Shown here: positions 27,230 through 35,588 of the stretch, piece by piece | Position numbering within the stretch: position 1 is the stretch's first letter | Layout of the letters: every line of letters begins with the position of its first letter | Program-made: the position numbers and the translations under genes | Notes under the pieces: generated by a model | What the model was told of the DNA's origin: nothing | The model's input: only the letters and a program-made list of their open reading frames with translations | The model's database searches: none | Assembly (NCBI GenBank): GCA_017390475.1 | Contig: JAFPBO010000051.1 | Span: 248,001-312,000 of the forward strand | Direction: 5' to 3' | Source of the DNA: Loktanella sp. | GTDB taxonomy: Bacteria; Pseudomonadota; Alphaproteobacteria; Rhodobacterales; Rhodobacteraceae | DNA length: 64,000 bases

Positions 27230-27511
27230 ATGGCCGAAAGCTATTTGGAAAAAGTCGCAGGCGAATTGGCTGATCTGGCTTTGGCCGATCAGGCCGCCTC
27301 TGGCGATGTGCTGATTGTGGATCAGATCGGCGACATGCTGGGGACCTCGTCACAGATCCTGCAGGAAAGCTACCAGACTGCGGTGCGCGTGCGGCGGGCA
27401 GAGGCGCGGGCGCGGGCGTTTCTCGCCGACCGGGCGGCACGACAATATCAGGCCCCCGCCAAGACCGCGCCCCCGACGCCCGACAGCGGCCCGCGCCGGG
27501 TGATCCGCTGA
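27230..27511 (+). CDS. Small conserved-looking hypothetical protein
   Basis: 93 residues, mostly helical, acidic in the first half (MAESYLEKVAGELADLALAD) and Ala/Arg/Pro-rich at the end. No signal, membrane helix or metal motif. It starts 4 bp after the hydrolase and its stop overlaps the HD-domain gene (TGATG), so the three form an operon. No family recognised. Confidence 0.7.
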   Translation: MAESYLEKVAGELADLALADQAASGDVLIVDQIGDMLGTSSQILQESYQTAVRVRRAEARARAFLADRAARQYQAPAKTAPPTPDSGPRRVIR

Positions 27512-28104
27512 TGTCTGACCGGATCAACGCGCAGCTGGCCTTTCTGACCGAAGCCTGCAAACTCAAATCCGTGCTGCGCGCCACGTCTCTTTGCGACGGA
27601 TCACGCCGGGAAAACAGCGGCGAACATAGCTGGCATATCGCGCTTTACGCGCTGGTGCTGGGCGAACAGGCCGGCCCCGATGTGAATATCGACCGGGTGA
27701 TCCGGATGCTGTTGATCCATGATCTTGTGGAAATCGACGCAGGCGACAGCCCGATCCACGGCAATCACGACACAGCAGAGATGGACGCCATCGAGCAGGC
27801 CGCCGCCACCCGCATCTTTGGCCTGTTGCCGCCTGATCAGGCCGTCGGCTTCCGCGCGCTCTGGGATGAATTCGAGGCGGCAGAAACCCCCGATGCCGTT
27901 TTCGCCAAGTCCATTGACCGGGTGCAACCGGTGATCGCCAATCTGGAAACCGGCGGCGGCACATGGCCGGAATACAATGTCACCGCCGCCCAACTCGAAT
28001 CCCGCGTCGGCGTCAAAGTCACGCGCGGCGCGCCCGCGCTCTGGTCCGCGCTGAAATCCCGGATCGATGCATGGTTCACCGCACATCTTCCATCTTCCGA
28101 GTAA
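27511..28104 (+). CDS. HD-domain phosphohydrolase, YfbR-like
   Basis: 197 residues. The metal-binding set is visible: ENSGEHSWHIALYAL (His39), LLIHDLVEIDAGD (His70-Asp71) and the later Asp in FAKSIDRVQPVI. This order matches YfbR-type 5'-deoxynucleotidases, which trim dNMP pools. The final Pro-Ser-Ser-Glu and the TAA are encoded by a dispersed repeat, as at the diheme cytochrome gene. Confidence 0.86.
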   Translation: MSDRINAQLAFLTEACKLKSVLRATSLCDGSRRENSGEHSWHIALYALVLGEQAGPDVNIDRVIRMLLIHDLVEIDAGDSPIHGNHDTAEMDAIEQAAATRIFGLLPPDQAVGFRALWDEFEAAETPDAVFAKSIDRVQPVIANLETGGGTWPEYNVTAAQLESRVGVKVTRGAPALWSALKSRIDAWFTAHLPSSE

Positions 28105-28167
28105 AAATATCCCGGGGGTCCGGGGGCTGGCCCCCGGATTCTTCATAGCGGCTGGGGGCTGGCCCCC
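28091..28167 (-). repeat. Dispersed element with two GC hairpins after HD gene
   Basis: Tail CATCTTCCGAG, TAAAAATATCCC core start (28091-28113), then hairpins CCGGGGGC-TG-GCCCCCGG (28120-28137) and GGGGGC-TG-GCCCCC (28154-28167). The stop codon of the HD gene is at 28102-28104 inside the element. The rest of the gap to 28260 shows no other feature. Confidence 0.65.
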
Positions 28168-28260
28168 GGCGCGTTCTGTCAAAAACGACATTGCCCCTAT
28201 ACAAACAGGGTTATCAAGCGTAGGGCGCAGAGTTTATAAAGCTCTGAAAGCACAAGATTG

Positions 28261-30438
28261 ATGACGACGATGATCCCGACCCTTGCGAATGCCCTGTCTG
28301 CCCAAGGCTATACCGACCTCACACCAGTGCAGGTGGCCGTGACAGATGCAGCGCTTGCAGATCAGGATCTGCTCGTCTCGGCGCAGACCGGTTCTGGTAA
28401 AACCGTGGGCTTTGGTCTGGCCATCGGCCCGACGATCCTGCCCGAAGATGGCTTGTTCGGCCCTGCCGGTCGCCCTTTGGCGCTGGTGATCGCACCAACC
28501 CGCGAATTGGCGCTTCAGGTCAAACGCGAATTGCAGTGGCTTTATGCGGGCACCGGCGCGACGCTCGCGTCCTGCGTCGGCGGCATGGATTTCCGTGATG
28601 AAAAGCGGGCGCTGGAACGTGGCGCGCAGATCGTTGTCGCGACACCGGGCCGGTTGCGCGACCATATCATGCGCAACACGATTGATCTGAGCGATATCAA
28701 GGCCGTCATTCTGGACGAAGCCGATGAAATGCTGGACCTCGGGTTCCGCGAGGACCTCGAATTCATCCTTGATCAGGCACCGCCCAGCCGCCGCACGCTG
28801 ATGTTCTCGGCCACCGTGCCTGCGGCCATCGCGAAACTGGCGCAATCCTATCAGAAAAACGCTGTCCGCGTCGCCACCGCCAGCAAGGAAGGCCAGCACA
28901 GCGATATCGAATACCGCGCGCTGACCGTCGCCAACCATGATATCGACGCCGCGATCATCAACGTTCTGCGCTTCTACGCCGCCCCCAATGCCATCGTTTT
29001 CGCCAATACCCGTGCCATGGTCACACGGCTGACTACGCGTCTGGCCAATCGCGGTTTCGCGACTGTGGCTTTGTCAGGCGAACTCAGCCAGACCGAACGC
29101 ACCCATGCCTTGCAAGCCATGCGCGACGGGCGTGCGCAGGTCTGTGTGGCGACCGATGTGGCCGCGCGCGGGATCGATCTGCCCAATCTCGAACTGGTGA
29201 TCCACGCCGAATTGCCGACCAATGCGGAAACCCTGCTGCACCGCTCTGGCCGGACCGGGCGTGCGGGGCGCAAGGGTATTTCCGCGATGATCGTGCCTGC
29301 CAAGATGAAACGGCGCGCGCAGAACTTGCTGACATGGGGCAAGCTGGAAGCGACATGGGCCCTGCCCCCGACAGCCGATGAAGTCACTGCGCGTGATGAA
29401 GAACGCCTGCTGAATGATCCGGTCTGGTCGGAAACCTTTACCGACAGCGAACAGGAATTCGCCGCACGTCTGCTGGCGCAACATGCGCCTGAACAGATCG
29501 CCGCTGCCTATCTGCGGATCTATGCGGGCAAAACCTCTGCGCCCGAGGAACTGAGCGAATACAAGGATGGCCCTGCGGCCAAGGACCGCGACGGCAAGGA
29601 ACGCGCGCCGCGCGATCATAAATCCTTTGGCCCGTCGCGCTGGTTCCGCGTCGATGTGGGCCGTGAAGGCAAGGCAGAGGCGCGTTGGCTTCTCCCGATG
29701 ATCTGCAAGGCCGGTGGCATCACGAAAACAGAAATCGGCGCGATCCGTATCCAGCCGAATGAGACTTTTGTCGAGATTTCCGAACCTGCCGTGGCGGGAT
29801 TCCTCGCTGCGATTGGCCCCGATATGGTGCTGGAAAATCAGGCGAAACTGTCCAAGATGGATGGCGCGCCGCAGATCGGCGAACGCGGCCCGCGTGCGAC
29901 GAAACGTGATTACGACAGTGACACGCCAAAACCGCGCCGCCATGCGCCGCGTGATCAGGATGCGCCGCCCCCATCCGCGCAACCCGATGTCGCCGCGATC
30001 CAGCCGATCCATGGTGCCGCCGATGACACCAAGGCCCGCAAACCCCGTCAGAAACCCGAGCGGCGCGATCATGGCGATGCTTTGGTCGCCTATGGTGCCA
30101 AGCCAGCCTATAAAGGCAAATCCGACAGCAAGCCGCCCTATAAGGGCAAGTCGGAATATAAGGGTAAATCCGAAGGCAAGCCGCCCTATAAGGCGAAATC
30201 CGAAGGTGCGCCTTACAAGGGCAAATCTGACGATAGAAAGCCCGGCGGCTTCGCCCGGCCCGGCAAACCCGGTGGCAAGCCTGCCTATGGCAAGCCCGGT
30301 TTTGCCAAGGCCGATGGCAAGCCCAAGGCCAGCGCCAATGACACGTCCAAGCGGTTCGTCCCGCCGGGCGGCACCGCCAAGCCGCGCAAGCCGGGCGGCA
30401 AACCCGGTGGCGGCGCGCCGAAACGCGGCAAAAGCTGA
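28261..30438 (+). CDS. DEAD-box RNA helicase, DbpA/CsdA type, with basic repeat tail
   Basis: 725 residues. RecA1 domain: Q-motif, SAQTGSGKT, APTRELALQ, TPGRL, LDEADEMLD, SAT. RecA2: FANTRAM, ATDVAARGIDLPN, HRSGRTGRAGRKG. At about residues 455-520 a DbpA-like RNA-binding fold follows (WFRVDVGREGKAEARWLLP, GAIRIQPNETFVEI). The last 200 residues are Lys/Gly/Pro-rich, with repeated YKGKS units and then GKPGG units, likely a disordered RNA-binding tail. It probably acts in ribosome assembly or cold-stress RNA unwinding. An in-frame TTG directly precedes the ATG. Confidence 0.93.
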   Translation: MTTMIPTLANALSAQGYTDLTPVQVAVTDAALADQDLLVSAQTGSGKTVGFGLAIGPTILPEDGLFGPAGRPLALVIAPTRELALQVKRELQWLYAGTGATLASCVGGMDFRDEKRALERGAQIVVATPGRLRDHIMRNTIDLSDIKAVILDEADEMLDLGFREDLEFILDQAPPSRRTLMFSATVPAAIAKLAQSYQKNAVRVATASKEGQHSDIEYRALTVANHDIDAAIINVLRFYAAPNAIVFANTRAMVTRLTTRLANRGFATVALSGELSQTERTHALQAMRDGRAQVCVATDVAARGIDLPNLELVIHAELPTNAETLLHRSGRTGRAGRKGISAMIVPAKMKRRAQNLLTWGKLEATWALPPTADEVTARDEERLLNDPVWSETFTDSEQEFAARLLAQHAPEQIAAAYLRIYAGKTSAPEELSEYKDGPAAKDRDGKERAPRDHKSFGPSRWFRVDVGREGKAEARWLLPMICKAGGITKTEIGAIRIQPNETFVEISEPAVAGFLAAIGPDMVLENQAKLSKMDGAPQIGERGPRATKRDYDSDTPKPRRHAPRDQDAPPPSAQPDVAAIQPIHGAADDTKARKPRQKPERRDHGDALVAYGAKPAYKGKSDSKPPYKGKSEYKGKSEGKPPYKAKSEGAPYKGKSDDRKPGGFARPGKPGGKPAYGKPGFAKADGKPKASANDTSKRFVPPGGTAKPRKPGGKPGGGAPKRGKS

Positions 30439-30546
30439 CGTCACAAAATTGTCACGGGAATCGTGACGCGAATCTAGCGGGCTGGCTTGCAGGGCCAGTC
30501 CGGCTGTATTATCGGCCCCACGAGCAGCAAATCAGGACCATATCAA

Positions 30547-30678
30547 ATGGCGTCTTCCCAACCCAAACCGACAGCGCAGCCCGCACAAATGGGCCAAAGC
30601 ACCGCCAAAGCCCAACCTGCCCAGATGCAGGCGCAGGTTCCGGCCAAACCGCTTTTTACTGATCTGGCGTCGATCTAA
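30547..30678 (+). CDS. Small Pro/Gln/Ala-rich peptide
   Basis: 43 residues from ATG 30547, preceded by AGGA at about 9-nt spacing. Composition is extreme: KPTAQPAQMGQSTAKAQPAQ, two near-repeats of QPAQM, then a hydrophobic end KPLFTDLASI. It lies alone between the helicase and the TfoX-domain gene. No family recognised; coding potential is uncertain because of its size. Confidence 0.4.
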   Translation: MASSQPKPTAQPAQMGQSTAKAQPAQMQAQVPAKPLFTDLASI

Positions 30679-30714
30679 GCTGGATTTCGCGGGGCCAGCG
30701 GGTAATCTGCCTGC

Positions 30715-31056
30715 ATGGCCGTGCTTGAGACAATCCGCAATATAGGCCCCGCTTTTGCCGGGTCACTTCGCGCTGTGGGGATTTCCACGGCGGAAGACCT
30801 GCATGATATCGGCGCGGACGCAGCCTATGCAAGGTTGCTGCAGAACGGCAGCAGACCGCATTTCATCAGTTATTACGTGCTGCATATGGCGCTGCAAGGG
30901 CGGCCATGGAACGATTGCAAGGGGGCGGAAAAAGCTGCTTTGCGGGTACAGTTCGATGCGCTGAAGGCGCAGCATGTTGATACCGACAGATCGGCGTTAG
31001 AGCAGATCCTCAATCAGATCGGCGTGGTCCCGGCGCAGAAAAGGCCACCAGCGTGA
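30715..31056 (+). CDS. TfoX C-terminal-domain protein
   Basis: 113 residues containing only the helix-hairpin-helix-like C-terminal domain of TfoX/Sxy: IRNIGPAFAGSLRAVGISTAEDLHDIGADAAYARL and ISYYVLHMALQGRPWNDC. TfoX proteins regulate competence in Gammaproteobacteria, but this single-domain form occurs widely in Alphaproteobacteria with no proven role. The ATG has no clear ribosome-binding site. A stem-loop overlaps the stop codon. Confidence 0.8.
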   Translation: MAVLETIRNIGPAFAGSLRAVGISTAEDLHDIGADAAYARLLQNGSRPHFISYYVLHMALQGRPWNDCKGAEKAALRVQFDALKAQHVDTDRSALEQILNQIGVVPAQKRPPA

Positions 31057-31070
31057 TGCGGGTGGCCTTT
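31040..31070 (+). terminator. Stem-loop overlapping the tfoX-like stop codon
   Basis: Perfect 10-bp arms AAAGGCCACC (31040-31049) and GGTGGCCTTT (31061-31070) with an 11-nt loop that contains the TGA stop (31054-31056). It ends in TTT, so a weak intrinsic terminator is plausible. Confidence 0.55.
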
Positions 31071-31071
31071 G

Positions 31072-31205
31072 GGTCGGGGAGAACCCCGACCTACGGTGAC
31101 TGATAACGTAGGTCGGGGTTCTCCCCGACCAAACGCAAAGACCGCCGTGTGATGAAAACCCGCCCACGTGAACGGACGACCCGTAGGTCGGGGTTCACCC
31201 CGACC
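31072..31205. repeat. REP-like inverted repeats, three copies
   Basis: A 24-bp unit beginning CGTAGGTCGGGG and ending CCCCGACC occurs at 31107-31130 and, as an exact reverse complement, at 31072-31095 (11-nt spacer). A third copy with one mismatch lies at 31182-31205 in plus orientation. Each unit is itself a small hairpin (GTCGGGG/CCCCGAC). They separate convergent tfoX-like and ndk genes. The layout resembles REP/BIME elements mobilised by RAYT transposases; none is in the window. Confidence 0.75.
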
Positions 31206-31215
31206 CACCCGATAT

Positions 31216-31638
31216 TTACCCGACGAGTTCGAGACCTGAGAAGAAGAACGCGATCTCTTCTGCCGCTGTTTCCGGCGCATCCGAGCCATGCACCGAATTC
31301 TCGCCAATTGACAGCGCGAATTCCTTGCGGATCGTGCCGTCAGCCGCGTCAGCAGGGTTGGTTGCGCCCATCACTTCACGGTTTTTCGCAATTGCATCTT
31401 CGCCTTCCAGAACCTGCACGACGATAGGTTCGGACACCATGAATTCACACAGCTCGCCAAAGAACGGCCGGTCCTTGTGGACGCCGTAGAATTGCTGCGC
31501 CTGTGCCAGTGTCAGCTGGATACGCTTGGATGCGACGATGCGCAGGCCTGCTTCTTCGAATTTCGCGACAATCGCGCCGGTCAGGTTACGCTTGGTCGCG
31601 TCGGGCTTGATGATGGAAAATGTACGCTGGATCGCCAT
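31216..31638 (-). CDS. ndk: Nucleoside diphosphate kinase
   Basis: 140-residue cytosolic enzyme that balances NTP pools by phosphate transfer. N-terminus [15 protein letters not shown]; the active-site His117 is in [13 protein letters not shown] 31638 gives the usual family length; an upstream reading adds 33 unconserved residues. Stands alone, convergent with the tfoX-like gene. Confidence 0.97.
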   Translation of the reverse strand: MAIQRTFSIIKPDATKRNLTGAIVAKFEEAGLRIVASKRIQLTLAQAQQFYGVHKDRPFFGELCEFMVSEPIVVQVLEGEDAIAKNREVMGATNPADAADGTIRKEFALSIGENSVHGSDAPETAAEEIAFFFSGLELVG

Positions 31639-31775
31639 AATTATGGGTCTTTCACTGTTTGGGTTGAACTGGCGCTGCCCTAACATGCGCCATCCCGCGT
31701 GAAAAGGCCCGCCAGCACCCCGCAACCCCATTTCCACCGATTGACCCGGCGCGCGCGATGGGGCAAGGCAAGCCC

Positions 31776-33629
31776 ATGTTGAAAATATCAGATCTCACCT
31801 ATTCCGTCGAAGGCCGCACTTTGGTCGAAAACGCCACTGTCACCATTCCCACCGGCCATAAGGTCGGGCTTGTGGGGCGCAACGGGTCGGGCAAGACCAC
31901 CCTGTTCCGGATTATCCGGGGCGAAATGGTGCTGGATACCGGCAATGTCAGCATTCCCAAAGGCTGGAAAATCGGCGGTGTATCTCAGGAGGTCCCCGGC
32001 AATGAAGTGTCGCTGATCGACACCGTGCTGCGCGCCGATCAGGAACGCGAAGCTTTGCTGGCCGAGGCGGAAACCGTCACCGACCCCGACCGCATCGCCG
32101 AGGTGCAGACGCGTCTGGCCGATATCGACGCTTGGTCTGCCGAAGCACGCGCCGCGACGATCCTGAAAGGTCTGGGCTTCACCCATGAAGAACAGCAACA
32201 GCCCTGTTCGGCCTTTTCAGGCGGCTGGCGGATGCGCGTAGCGCTGGCCGCGGTGCTGTTTTCGGAACCCGATCTGCTGTTGCTGGACGAGCCGACCAAC
32301 TATCTCGACCTCGAAGGTGCGCTCTGGCTGGAGGCCTATCTGGTCAAATACCCCCATACCGTGCTGATCGTCAGCCACGACCGCGAATTGCTGAACCGGT
32401 CGGTCGGCGGCATCCTGCATCTGGAAGACAAGGGGCTGATTTACTATACCGGCACCTATGACATGTTCGCCAAGCAACGCGCCGAAAAGCGCGCCTTGAT
32501 GACATCGGCGGCCAAGAAACAGGACGCGAAACGCGCGCATCTGCAGGCCTTTGTGGATCGGTTCAAGGCAAAGGCATCCAAAGCGAAACAGGCGCAGTCC
32601 CGCGTCAAGGCACTGGAAAAGATGGAAACCATCCGCGCGCCGGAAGATGCGGCGCGCACGGTCTTTACCTTCCCTGAACCTGAAGAGCTCGCGCCGCCGA
32701 TCATTGCCACTGAAGGTGCAGCAGTGGGTTACGGCAATACAATCGTGTTGCATGATCTGAATCTACGCATTGACCAAGACGACCGGATCGCGCTTTTGGG
32801 CCGCAATGGTGAAGGCAAATCGACCCTGTCGAAAATGCTGTCCGGGCGGCTGGATGTCGCGCGCGGTACGATGGTGACATCGAACAAGCTGCGCATCGGG
32901 TTCTTCGCCCAGCATCAGGTTGATGAGCTTTACGTCGATGAAACACCCCTGCAACACCTGATGCGCGAACGCGCCAGCGAAGGCCAAGCCCGGCTGCGCG
33001 CGCGTCTGGCCGGTTTCGGCCTGGGCGCGGATCAGGCGGAAACCGAGGTTGGACGTCTGTCCGGTGGCCAAAAGGCGCGTCTGTCGCTGCTGCTGGCCAC
33101 CCTGCCCGCGCCGCATCTGCTGATCCTCGATGAGCCGACAAACCACCTTGATATCGAAAGCCGCGAGGCTTTGGTCGAGGCGCTGACCGCCTATTCCGGC
33201 GCTGTCATCCTTGTCAGCCACGATATGCACCTGTTGTCGATGGTCGCCGACCGGCTGTGGCTGGTCAAGGACGGCCATGTCAAACCCTATGATGACGATC
33301 TGGAATCCTATCGCCGGTTGCTGCTGACGCCGGAAAAGCCTGCCGAAAAGGACAAGCCGAAACCAAAATCCGCGCCGAAACCGACCCGTGATGAAATCCT
33401 CGCCCTGCGCGCCGATGTGCGCAAGAACGAAGAGCGTGTCACAAAAATCAATGATATGCGCGATAAGCTGGCCAAGAAGCTGGCTGACCCGGCACTTTAT
33501 GATGATGCCAAAGCGGGCGAATTGGCGACTTGGAACAAGAAGTATGCCGAAGTCATGGATGGTCTGGGCCGCGCCGAGGCAATGTGGATGGCCAGCCTTG
33601 AAAAGCTGGAAAAGGCGGAAAAAGCCTGA
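31776..33629 (+). CDS. ABC-F family ATPase (YheS-type)
   Basis: 617-residue soluble protein with two ABC domains. Domain 1: [38 protein letters not shown]. Linker with Lys-rich coiled coil (about 230-290). Domain 2: [40 protein letters not shown]. The C-terminus is a basic coiled coil. ABC-F proteins act on ribosomes to relieve stalling. ATG 31776 ([11 protein letters not shown]) is preferred to an ATG 18 bp upstream. A second ABC-F gene lies at 53.7-55.5 kb. Confidence 0.93.
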   Translation: MLKISDLTYSVEGRTLVENATVTIPTGHKVGLVGRNGSGKTTLFRIIRGEMVLDTGNVSIPKGWKIGGVSQEVPGNEVSLIDTVLRADQEREALLAEAETVTDPDRIAEVQTRLADIDAWSAEARAATILKGLGFTHEEQQQPCSAFSGGWRMRVALAAVLFSEPDLLLLDEPTNYLDLEGALWLEAYLVKYPHTVLIVSHDRELLNRSVGGILHLEDKGLIYYTGTYDMFAKQRAEKRALMTSAAKKQDAKRAHLQAFVDRFKAKASKAKQAQSRVKALEKMETIRAPEDAARTVFTFPEPEELAPPIIATEGAAVGYGNTIVLHDLNLRIDQDDRIALLGRNGEGKSTLSKMLSGRLDVARGTMVTSNKLRIGFFAQHQVDELYVDETPLQHLMRERASEGQARLRARLAGFGLGADQAETEVGRLSGGQKARLSLLLATLPAPHLLILDEPTNHLDIESREALVEALTAYSGAVILVSHDMHLLSMVADRLWLVKDGHVKPYDDDLESYRRLLLTPEKPAEKDKPKPKSAPKPTRDEILALRADVRKNEERVTKINDMRDKLAKKLADPALYDDAKAGELATWNKKYAEVMDGLGRAEAMWMASLEKLEKAEKA

Positions 33630-33646
33630 CATCCTAGCTTTGTGCG

Positions 33647-33665
33647 AAATACTCCCGCCGGAGGC
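33647..33665 (-). repeat. Dispersed element copy, core only
   Basis: AAATACTCCC followed by GCCGGAGGC on the plus strand, then CTAGAATCTTTT. It occupies most of the 67-bp gap between the ABC-F gene and marC. Confidence 0.65.
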
Positions 33666-33696
33666 CTAGAATCTTTTCCACGCCAGACAGGACCCG

Positions 33697-34326
33697 ATGA
33701 CCGAACTGCCCGCCCTGATCGCCGCCTTCACGACGCTGTTCATCATCATGGACCCGCCGGGGCTGGCACCGGTATTCATTGCCCTGACCCAAGGCATGAC
33801 GCCCAGCCAGCGCCGGGTCATTGCGATCCGCGCCTGTATCGTCGCGGGCTGCCTGCTGATGCTGTTTTTGTTCGTGGGCGAGGCTTTGCTGGGTTTCATC
33901 GGCATTTCGATGGATGCATTCCGGATCGCCGGTGGTGTGCTGTTGTTCCTGACAGCCCTTGATATGCTGTTCCAGCGCCGTCAGGCCCGGCGCGAAGACA
34001 ATGCCGCCGAAGGTCAGGCCGAACATCAGGATGATCCGTCGGTCTTCCCTCTTGCCCTGCCGCTGATCGTGGGGCCGGGGGCGATCACCACGGTGATCCT
34101 GCTGGCGGGCAACAGTCCTTCGGCGGCTGATTACGGCGCGATTTCGGGCGTGGTCTTTGCGGTGCTGATCATCACCTTTCTGTCCTTCCTCGCCGCGCCA
34201 ATGATCGAACGTGTGCTGGGCAAGACCGGGCTGAACATCCTGACCCGGGTGCTGGGCATGTTGCTGGCCGCCTTGGCGGTGCAATTCGTGATGGACGGAT
34301 TGCGGGGGTTTGGAATCGGCGCATAA
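33697..34326 (+). CDS. MarC-family integral membrane protein
   Basis: 209 residues, six predicted membrane helices in two halves separated by a charged loop (QRRQARREDNAAEGQAEHQD). The first half begins ALIAAFTTLFIIMDPPGLAPVF and the second FPLALPLIVGPGAITTVILL; these matched Pro/Gly motifs are the MarC signature. The transport role is unproven; the historical link to multiple antibiotic resistance is not supported for the family. Precedes the retropepsin gene by 17 bp. Confidence 0.9.
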   Translation: MTELPALIAAFTTLFIIMDPPGLAPVFIALTQGMTPSQRRVIAIRACIVAGCLLMLFLFVGEALLGFIGISMDAFRIAGGVLLFLTALDMLFQRRQARREDNAAEGQAEHQDDPSVFPLALPLIVGPGAITTVILLAGNSPSAADYGAISGVVFAVLIITFLSFLAAPMIERVLGKTGLNILTRVLGMLLAALAVQFVMDGLRGFGIGA

Positions 34327-34343
34327 GCCCTATATGAGGGGTC

Positions 34344-34922
34344 ATGAGCACCGAACAGATCATGCAACTGACCTATCTCGTCCTGCTGGCCGCCGCGATT
34401 GGCGGCTCTGCCATTGTTGCCGGGCGTAACAATCTGGGCAAGATGGCGCAACAGGCCGCGATCTGGGCGCTGATTTTCATCGGTGTGATCGGGGCTTACG
34501 GGCTCTGGGGCGATATTTCCCAGAATGTCAGCCCGCGTCAGGCCAGTATGGGCGACGGGGTGATCACCGTGCCGCGCGGCCCCGGTGGGCATTATTTCCT
34601 GACACTGGATGTCGAAGGCACACCGGTCCGGTTTATCGTTGATACCGGGGCCAGCCAGGTCGTGCTGTCCGAACGTGATGCGCGACGGATCGGGATTGAC
34701 ACCGAAACCCTGACCTATTCCGGTATCGCCAGCACCGCCAATGGCACCGTCCCCACCGCGCCGGTGACCCTGGATCGCGTCACATTGGAAGGTATCACCG
34801 ATGGTCCGGTGTCTGCCGTCGTCAATGGCGGCGAAATGGATGAAAGCCTGCTTGGCATGACCTATCTGGGGCTTTATGACCGGATCGAGATTGCCAACAA
34901 CCAACTGGTGCTGACCCGATGA
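34344..34922 (+). CDS. Retropepsin-like aspartic protease, membrane-anchored
   Basis: 192 residues: two N-terminal hydrophobic helices (residues 7-27 and 38-56), then a periplasmic-type aspartic protease fold of the single-domain retropepsin class. The active-site triad DTG is at residues 100-102 (RFIVDTGASQVVLS), and ESLLGMTYLGLYD is the second family motif. Such clan-AA proteases work as dimers. The stop overlaps a small lipoprotein gene (ATGA). Substrate unknown. Confidence 0.88.
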   Translation: MSTEQIMQLTYLVLLAAAIGGSAIVAGRNNLGKMAQQAAIWALIFIGVIGAYGLWGDISQNVSPRQASMGDGVITVPRGPGGHYFLTLDVEGTPVRFIVDTGASQVVLSERDARRIGIDTETLTYSGIASTANGTVPTAPVTLDRVTLEGITDGPVSAVVNGGEMDESLLGMTYLGLYDRIEIANNQLVLTR

Positions 34923-35011
34923 TCCGATGCTTTGCCCTGATATTGCTGCTGGCCGCCTGCGCGCCTGCCCCTGAACTGCCGCCGGATTTTGATTCGAGCT
35001 TTGCGTTTTAA
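34919..35011 (+). CDS. 30-residue lipoprotein
   Basis: Begins at an ATG overlapping the protease stop (ATGA). The peptide has a basic start (MIRCF), a hydrophobic stretch ALILLLAA and a lipobox LLAAC, so lipidation at Cys14 would leave a mature peptide of only 17 residues (CAPAPELPPDFDSSFAF). Coupling and a complete signal argue that it is real. No family recognised; it may modulate the adjacent membrane protease. Confidence 0.6.
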   Translation: MIRCFALILLLAACAPAPELPPDFDSSFAF

Positions 35012-35024
35012 GAAGAACTTTCAA

Positions 35025-35118
35025 GCCTCCGGCGGGGATATTTCGGCTCGGAAGATGGGCAGATGCGCGCCTCGTCTTCTTTTTTCCAAAAATACTTCGG
35101 GGTAAGGGGCGGAGCCCC
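35025..35118. repeat. Inverted pair of dispersed elements
   Basis: A plus-oriented copy (35025-35059: GCCTCCGGCGGG, GATATTT, GGCTCGGAAGATGG) is followed by a minus-oriented AAAAAAGAAG-tail copy (35085-35105) and a hairpin GGGGC-GGA-GCCCC (35106-35118). The pair fills the gap between the lipoprotein gene and convergent holC. Confidence 0.7.
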
Positions 35119-35126
35119 TGAGACTC

Positions 35127-35588
35127 TTATGCCTTTGCTGGCTTTTCCGCTTTTTTCACCCAGCGCCCGTCCTCCTGCGCCCAATATTGCGCGGCGATCC
35201 CGGCCTCGGTCAGGGTTTTCCACTGCACGCGGGCGCGGGCCTTGGCCGCGTCCTGGCTGTCAAACAGGATACAGGCGCGGTCCAATGCCTCGGCCTCTTT
35301 TGCGGTGACATCGGCACCGCCCACCGCCATCACACAGGCGAAACCATCGCTGGGCACATCGCCCAGCAGGATGGGCTGATCCGCATCATGCGGCCCGCCC
35401 GCCAGCCCATGCGGCAGGAAAGCATCCACCGGCCCCTGCCACAGCAGGTCATCCAGCCGCGCCAAAAGAGCCGGATCACTGCCACGCACCAGCACCCGCC
35501 AGCCCTGCCCGCGCGCCCTGTCCAGCAGCATCGGCAGCGTGGTTTCCAGCGGGCTGCCCTGCAATTCGTAAAAGAATACCGCGCCCAT
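35127..35588 (-). CDS. holC: DNA polymerase III subunit chi
   Basis: 153 residues; the chi subunit links the clamp loader to SSB. N-terminus AVFFYELQGSPLETTLPMLLDRARGQGWRVLVR, DDLLWQGPVDAFLPHG and DRACILFDSQDAAKARARVQWK are family features, and the C-terminus is Lys/Ala-rich. The ATG directly abuts the pepA stop, the usual pepA-holC arrangement. Confidence 0.93.
   Translation of the reverse strand: MGAVFFYELQGSPLETTLPMLLDRARGQGWRVLVRGSDPALLARLDDLLWQGPVDAFLPHGLAGGPHDADQPILLGDVPSDGFACVMAVGGADVTAKEAEALDRACILFDSQDAAKARARVQWKTLTEAGIAAQYWAQEDGRWVKKAEKPAKA

Noticed and set aside
30100-30240. CRISPR-like tandem repeat
   Set aside because: The repeats are in frame, short (about 15-24 nt), degenerate and encode YKGKS units in the helicase tail; there are no unique spacers or cas genes.
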